This document shows positions 61,202 to 64,000 of a stretch of 64,000 nucleotides of DNA, one piece after another. The first letter of the stretch is position 1. Each line of letters opens with the position of its first letter. The DNA is from JBEKUY01 sp049514555 (GTDB lineage Bacteria; Acidobacteriota; Terriglobia; Acidiferrales; UBA7541). Both the position numbers and the translations under genes were made by a program. Under the pieces are notes generated by a model. It made no database searches, was not told the DNA's origin, and worked only from the letters and a program-made list of their open reading frames with translations. Location of the stretch: NCBI GenBank assembly GCA_049514555.1, contig JBEKUY010000002.1, positions 434,001 through 498,000 of the forward strand, given 5' to 3'.

Positions 61202-62245
61202 TCACTGTTGAGTTTTCTTGTCGGGCCTGGCGAATTCGTAAACGCCCAAGGGATCGCCACCGACCAACAAGCGGCCAGGCTCGACGAGAATTGTGGTGGC
61301 TTCTAGGCGACCGCCTGTGGGAGTGAAGATACGGTATTCGGCGCGACGCACGCCTTCGCGATCAAAATGCAAAAGACGGCCACCGATGCTGATCCAGACG
61401 TCTTCGGTTTGCGGATCGACGCCGAGAGCAGTGACCACTGGTTTGAACACGGGAGCGCCGCCGTGTTCCTGCCGCGCGATTTCACGGCGGACGGCCTGAG
61501 CCTCGGGCTCAGAATCAATCGTGTTCGCCTCGATCACCAGGGAGGCGTACCCCAGGCGGTCATACTTCCGCACAGTGGGCTCGGGGAGAAAGGCGAAGGA
61601 GTAGTAAAGATGGCCGTGCGCATCGGTGTCCAAATGCCCGATATTGAGGAAGCGGTTGAGATCGGGCCGCTCGGCCATCTCGGCTGGGTCGCCAAATTCG
61701 CGCACGACTTTGCCGCGGCGATCGAACACGGTGACGAGGCGAGGGGACTTGGCCGTGGCCACGGCGATCTCGCCTTCGCCGATGGCTGCGACCGAATTCG
61801 GCCCCACGATCGGAATCGTGAGCGAGGGCGTGCCGTCGGGATTGAAAACGCGGACGAGATTCGCGCCGCGGTCGGCGACGTAAACGCGGCCATCGGTATC
61901 GACGTCGAGACCCTCGCCGAAAACGATGGCATTGGGCGAAGGAGTTGTGGTCGAGGCGGCCTCCGCAGCAGGCCCCGGCGGGTTCGGAGCAGGCGGCACT
62001 TGGCGCAGACCCTTGCCTTGGGCATCGAAGACGAGCACGGCCGTGCCGGGAGCCGTCAGGAGGTAGTAATGGCCGGCAGCGTCGCGGCGGATGGCACGCA
62101 GACCGGGCCCGACCGATTCAAAGACGCGCCGCGTGGCGAGGATCTCATCTACGTAATCGTCCTGCGCGCGCGACGCAGCGGGCCACCCGACAAGCAAGGC
62201 CACCGCCGCAAGCATCACACCCCGAGAGAATCGGCTGGAGGTCAT
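61202..62245 (-). CDS. Exported NHL/six-bladed beta-propeller protein
   Basis: A 347-residue exported protein. The signal peptide (VMLAAVALLVGWPAASRAQ) is followed by repeats of the NHL/6-bladed propeller type: GLDVDTDGRVYVADRGANLVRVFNPDG and GHLDTDAHGHLYYSF. No enzymatic site is obvious; these proteins often bind other proteins or ligands. The start at 62245 follows GGCTGGAGGTC. A Pro-rich loop interrupts an early blade (APNPPGPAAEAASTTTPSP). Confidence 0.8.
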   Translation of the reverse strand: MTSSRFSRGVMLAAVALLVGWPAASRAQDDYVDEILATRRVFESVGPGLRAIRRDAAGHYYLLTAPGTAVLVFDAQGKGLRQVPPAPNPPGPAAEAASTTTPSPNAIVFGEGLDVDTDGRVYVADRGANLVRVFNPDGTPSLTIPIVGPNSVAAIGEGEIAVATAKSPRLVTVFDRRGKVVREFGDPAEMAERPDLNRFLNIGHLDTDAHGHLYYSFAFLPEPTVRKYDRLGYASLVIEANTIDSEPEAQAVRREIARQEHGGAPVFKPVVTALGVDPQTEDVWISIGGRLLHFDREGVRRAEYRIFTPTGGRLEATTILVEPGRLLVGGDPLGVYEFARPDKKTQQ

Positions 62246-62356
62246 GAAAGGACAGATTATACATGGCGGGCAGAGGTTGCCCGGCCGAACTTCGGGGCCA
62301 GAGGTGGCGCAACTGGAGAGTTGCGCCACCCGGGAAGAGCACGCTGGATCAGAGAC

Positions 62357-62827
62357 TCAGGACACGCCGAAAGCCTGCTTCACATGCGGGCGGAAGAGAT
62401 AGTAGAGAATCCATGCTTCGATCGCGATCGCGATCAGATGCCTGACGATCATGTGGATATGGTGAAAGTGCATCGGCCCGATGCCGGCAGGATGCCCGGG
62501 CAGCCAAGCGCCCAGGAGAAAGATGGCGTTCAGCGCCAGGCCGAAAACGACCAGAACAAGGGCGAGAATGCGCGCCCAGCTCTTCAATCCCAAGAGGCCA
62601 ATGCCGACAGCAACGTGCAATGCGGCAATTGCCAGTATGATGATGCCCGCCACGGCACCCATTCCGCCCAAAAGAGCGGCGACGGGCCCGCCCGAGGCGG
62701 CGTGAACAGACCCCAGAGTGGCCAGCCAGGCCCCTCCGAGGAGCAAAACCAGCCCACAAATGACAAGGATGGCCGCACCGATAAAGCAAAGCACAGCGAG
62801 GATCGTCACACCTACGGGTCGCTGCAT
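62357..62827 (-). CDS. Hypothetical multi-pass membrane protein
   Basis: A 156-residue protein with four predicted helices (VTILAVLCFIGAAILVICGL, GGMGAVAGIIILAIAALHVA, ARILALVLVVFGLALNAIFL, LIAIAIEAWILYYLF). A histidine run between helices 3 and 4 (MHFHHIHMIVRH) could bind a metal or heme. The start at 62827 follows GAAAGGAGAATCT. No family assigned with certainty. Confidence 0.72.
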   Translation of the reverse strand: MQRPVGVTILAVLCFIGAAILVICGLVLLLGGAWLATLGSVHAASGGPVAALLGGMGAVAGIIILAIAALHVAVGIGLLGLKSWARILALVLVVFGLALNAIFLLGAWLPGHPAGIGPMHFHHIHMIVRHLIAIAIEAWILYYLFRPHVKQAFGVS

Positions 62828-63019
62828 AGATTCTCCTTTCGATTGGGGACGGAAAGCCATACCGCACCGATGGCTATGAAGCACTGCCCACGGGGATGCG
62901 GATTTGTTGTGGACGCTACGCTAAACCTAGGGCGGGGTCAAGTGGAAACGCGGCGCGAGCGGTGTAGGACATTTGGTAGGCGGTCACCACAGTGCAGGGA
63001 CTCGGCCACGCGCCAATGA

Positions 63020-63448
63020 CTATTTGGGATAGGGGCTGCCGGAGAGGATGGCGAAGGCGCGGTAGAGCTGTTCAACGAGGACGACCCGAGCGAGTTCGTG
63101 GGAAAGGGTCAACGAGCCGAGAGAAAGCGTCGTGCGGGCGCGCTGGCGGATTTTTTCCGGAAAACCTTCGGCTTCACCGCAGAGGAAGATGATTTCGCGC
63201 TGGCCGCGATCGCGGAGGCCGCCGAGCCAAGCGGCGAACTCCTGAGAAGAGAACTGCTTGCCCGCGGCGTCGAGAAGAACGATCAGGGCGGCGGGGTCAG
63301 CGGCGAGCTTCCTGAGCGCGGCAGCGGAGTCGCGCAGCTCGAGTGCTTCGATTTCTGTGTGCCGGCGGATGCGGGCGAAGTAGTCGTCCAGCAGAACGCG
63401 GATTTCGTGGCGGCGGGTTTTGCCGAGCATGAAGAGGCGGAGTTTCAT
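63020..63448 (-). CDS. rlmH: 23S rRNA pseudouridine(1915)-N3 methyltransferase
   Basis: SPOUT-class methyltransferase acting on pseudouridine 1915 of 23S rRNA in assembled ribosomes. The 142 residues contain LLDAAGKQFSSQEFAAWL, FLCGEAEGFPEKIR (the GG-GF SAM-binding loop, here GEAEGF) and LSLGSLTLSHELARVVLVEQLYRA, all diagnostic. The length fits the family. The start MKLRLFMLGK at 63448 is standard. Confidence 0.93.
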   Translation of the reverse strand: MKLRLFMLGKTRRHEIRVLLDDYFARIRRHTEIEALELRDSAAALRKLAADPAALIVLLDAAGKQFSSQEFAAWLGGLRDRGQREIIFLCGEAEGFPEKIRQRARTTLSLGSLTLSHELARVVLVEQLYRAFAILSGSPYPK

Positions 63449-63551
63449 GGAGGCGTCGTCACAAAGGCGGAGAGATCCCTCGTTCCGCACATTCATCCGG
63501 GACGCAAACGGCGCGCCGCTACGCTCGCCGGGATGACCGCAAACGACGCGG

Positions 63552-64000
63552 TCACTTCAAACCGTAGCGCTTGCGCTTCTCGAGAAGCGTCTTGCGGCTT
63601 ATGCCGAGAATCTCGGCGGCCTTCGAGATTTTATAGCGCGTGGCCTCGAGCGTCGCGGCGATGGCTTCGCGCTCGAGCTCTTCGAGCGAGCGCAGGCCGG
63701 CGAGAGGGTGAGGAACGCCCGCGGCAGCGGCGCGTACGGTGTCAGGAAAACATTCGGGCTCGATGAGGTCGCCGGAAGAATAGATCAAGGCGCGTTCCAG
63801 GGCGTGGCGCAACTCGCGGACATTGCCGGGCCAGGAGTAGGCCGCGAGGGCCCGGCGTGTTTCGGGACTGAGCATGGCCCCGGGGCGGCCGTGAGTCGCG
63901 CAGAGTATGGCGAAGAGATGATCGGTGAGCGGGGCGAGATCGGCGGGGCGCTCGCGCAGTGGCGGAACGTGCAGCGCGACCACGTTCAGGCGGAAGAAGA
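63552..64000 (-). CDS. Sigma-54-dependent transcriptional activator, C-terminal part
   Basis: The gene runs out of the window at its 5' end. The visible 149 residues include the sensor region FFRLNVVALHVPPLRERPAD, the lid/helix block YSWPGNVRELRHALERAL of AAA+ activators and a Fis-type helix-turn-helix, ATLEATRYKISKAAEILGIS, at the C-terminus. This is an NtrC-type bacterial enhancer-binding protein. The receiver or sensor domain lies outside, so the signal is unknown. Confidence 0.93.
   Translation of the reverse strand, partial: FFRLNVVALHVPPLRERPADLAPLTDHLFAILCATHGRPGAMLSPETRRALAAYSWPGNVRELRHALERALIYSSGDLIEPECFPDTVRAAAAGVPHPLAGLRSLEELEREAIAATLEATRYKISKAAEILGISRKTLLEKRKRYGLK

Overview
This 64 kb window is high-GC chromosomal DNA, most likely from an Acidobacteriota genome or metagenome bin. 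The lineage call rests on a VWFA-domain protein of the type described mainly from Acidobacteria, a BamA-like/SurA-like/TamB run, many secreted carboxypeptidase-regulatory-like and propeller proteins, and several small conserved hypotheticals of acidobacterial style. It is an inference from gene content, since no rRNA is present. The organism is Gram-negative: there are outer-membrane barrels, TamB and a TonB-like protein.

Layout. 1-6.3 kb: a leftward arginine operon argR-argC-argB-argD-argF-argG-argH (argH cut by the window edge), driven by a near-consensus promoter whose -10 lies inside an ARG-box-like palindrome. 6.6-8.1 kb: a small Cys-rich protein and a ThiF/MoeB-type E1-like enzyme. 8.1-15.8 kb: overlapping genes for a BamA/Omp85 protein, a SurA-N-like chaperone and TamB. 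16.3-19.3 kb: a large secreted GH10 xylanase with three carbohydrate-binding-like modules and a structured leader. 19.5-25.4 kb: DUF2059-like protein, pcm, a GT2 glycosyltransferase, a small regulon (membrane protein, winged-helix regulator, divergent UppS-type prenyltransferase), Nudix, a LysW-like zinc ribbon and two secreted proteins. 25.4-28.8 kb: tRNA-Met, a B3/4 protein and lysC-asd behind a Thr/Lys-codon leader peptide with an apparent attenuator. 29-36.1 kb: signalling and envelope genes (PAS-PAS-GGDEF, CheY-like receiver, outer-membrane protein plus cytochrome c, AI-2E permease). 36.1-40 kb: an accessory, lower-GC stretch with short periodic repeats and unrecognised genes. 40.2-48.8 kb: phosphatase, glmM, serS, TonB-like, LOG-family and VWFA proteins. 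48.8-61.1 kb: the replication-origin neighbourhood gyrA-X-gyrB / dnaN-dnaA, with a complete type II restriction-modification module (M, R and controller C) between dnaN and gyrB, where recF often lies. 61.2-64 kb: propeller protein, membrane protein, rlmH and the C-terminus of a sigma-54 activator.

The most interesting signals are: (1) a ribosome-mediated attenuator upstream of lysC-asd, with a 30-codon Thr-rich leader peptide, three mutually exclusive RNA pairings and an intrinsic terminator, in front of an aspartokinase lacking ACT domains; (2) the origin-linked R-M module, where an identical 11-bp motif precedes both the M gene and the C-R operon; (3) a 17-bp palindrome of the same architecture in front of both a membrane-protein/regulator operon and a neighbouring prenyltransferase; and (4) several unannotated small ORFs with good ribosome-binding sites. 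All calls were made by reading sequence only; no database search was run.
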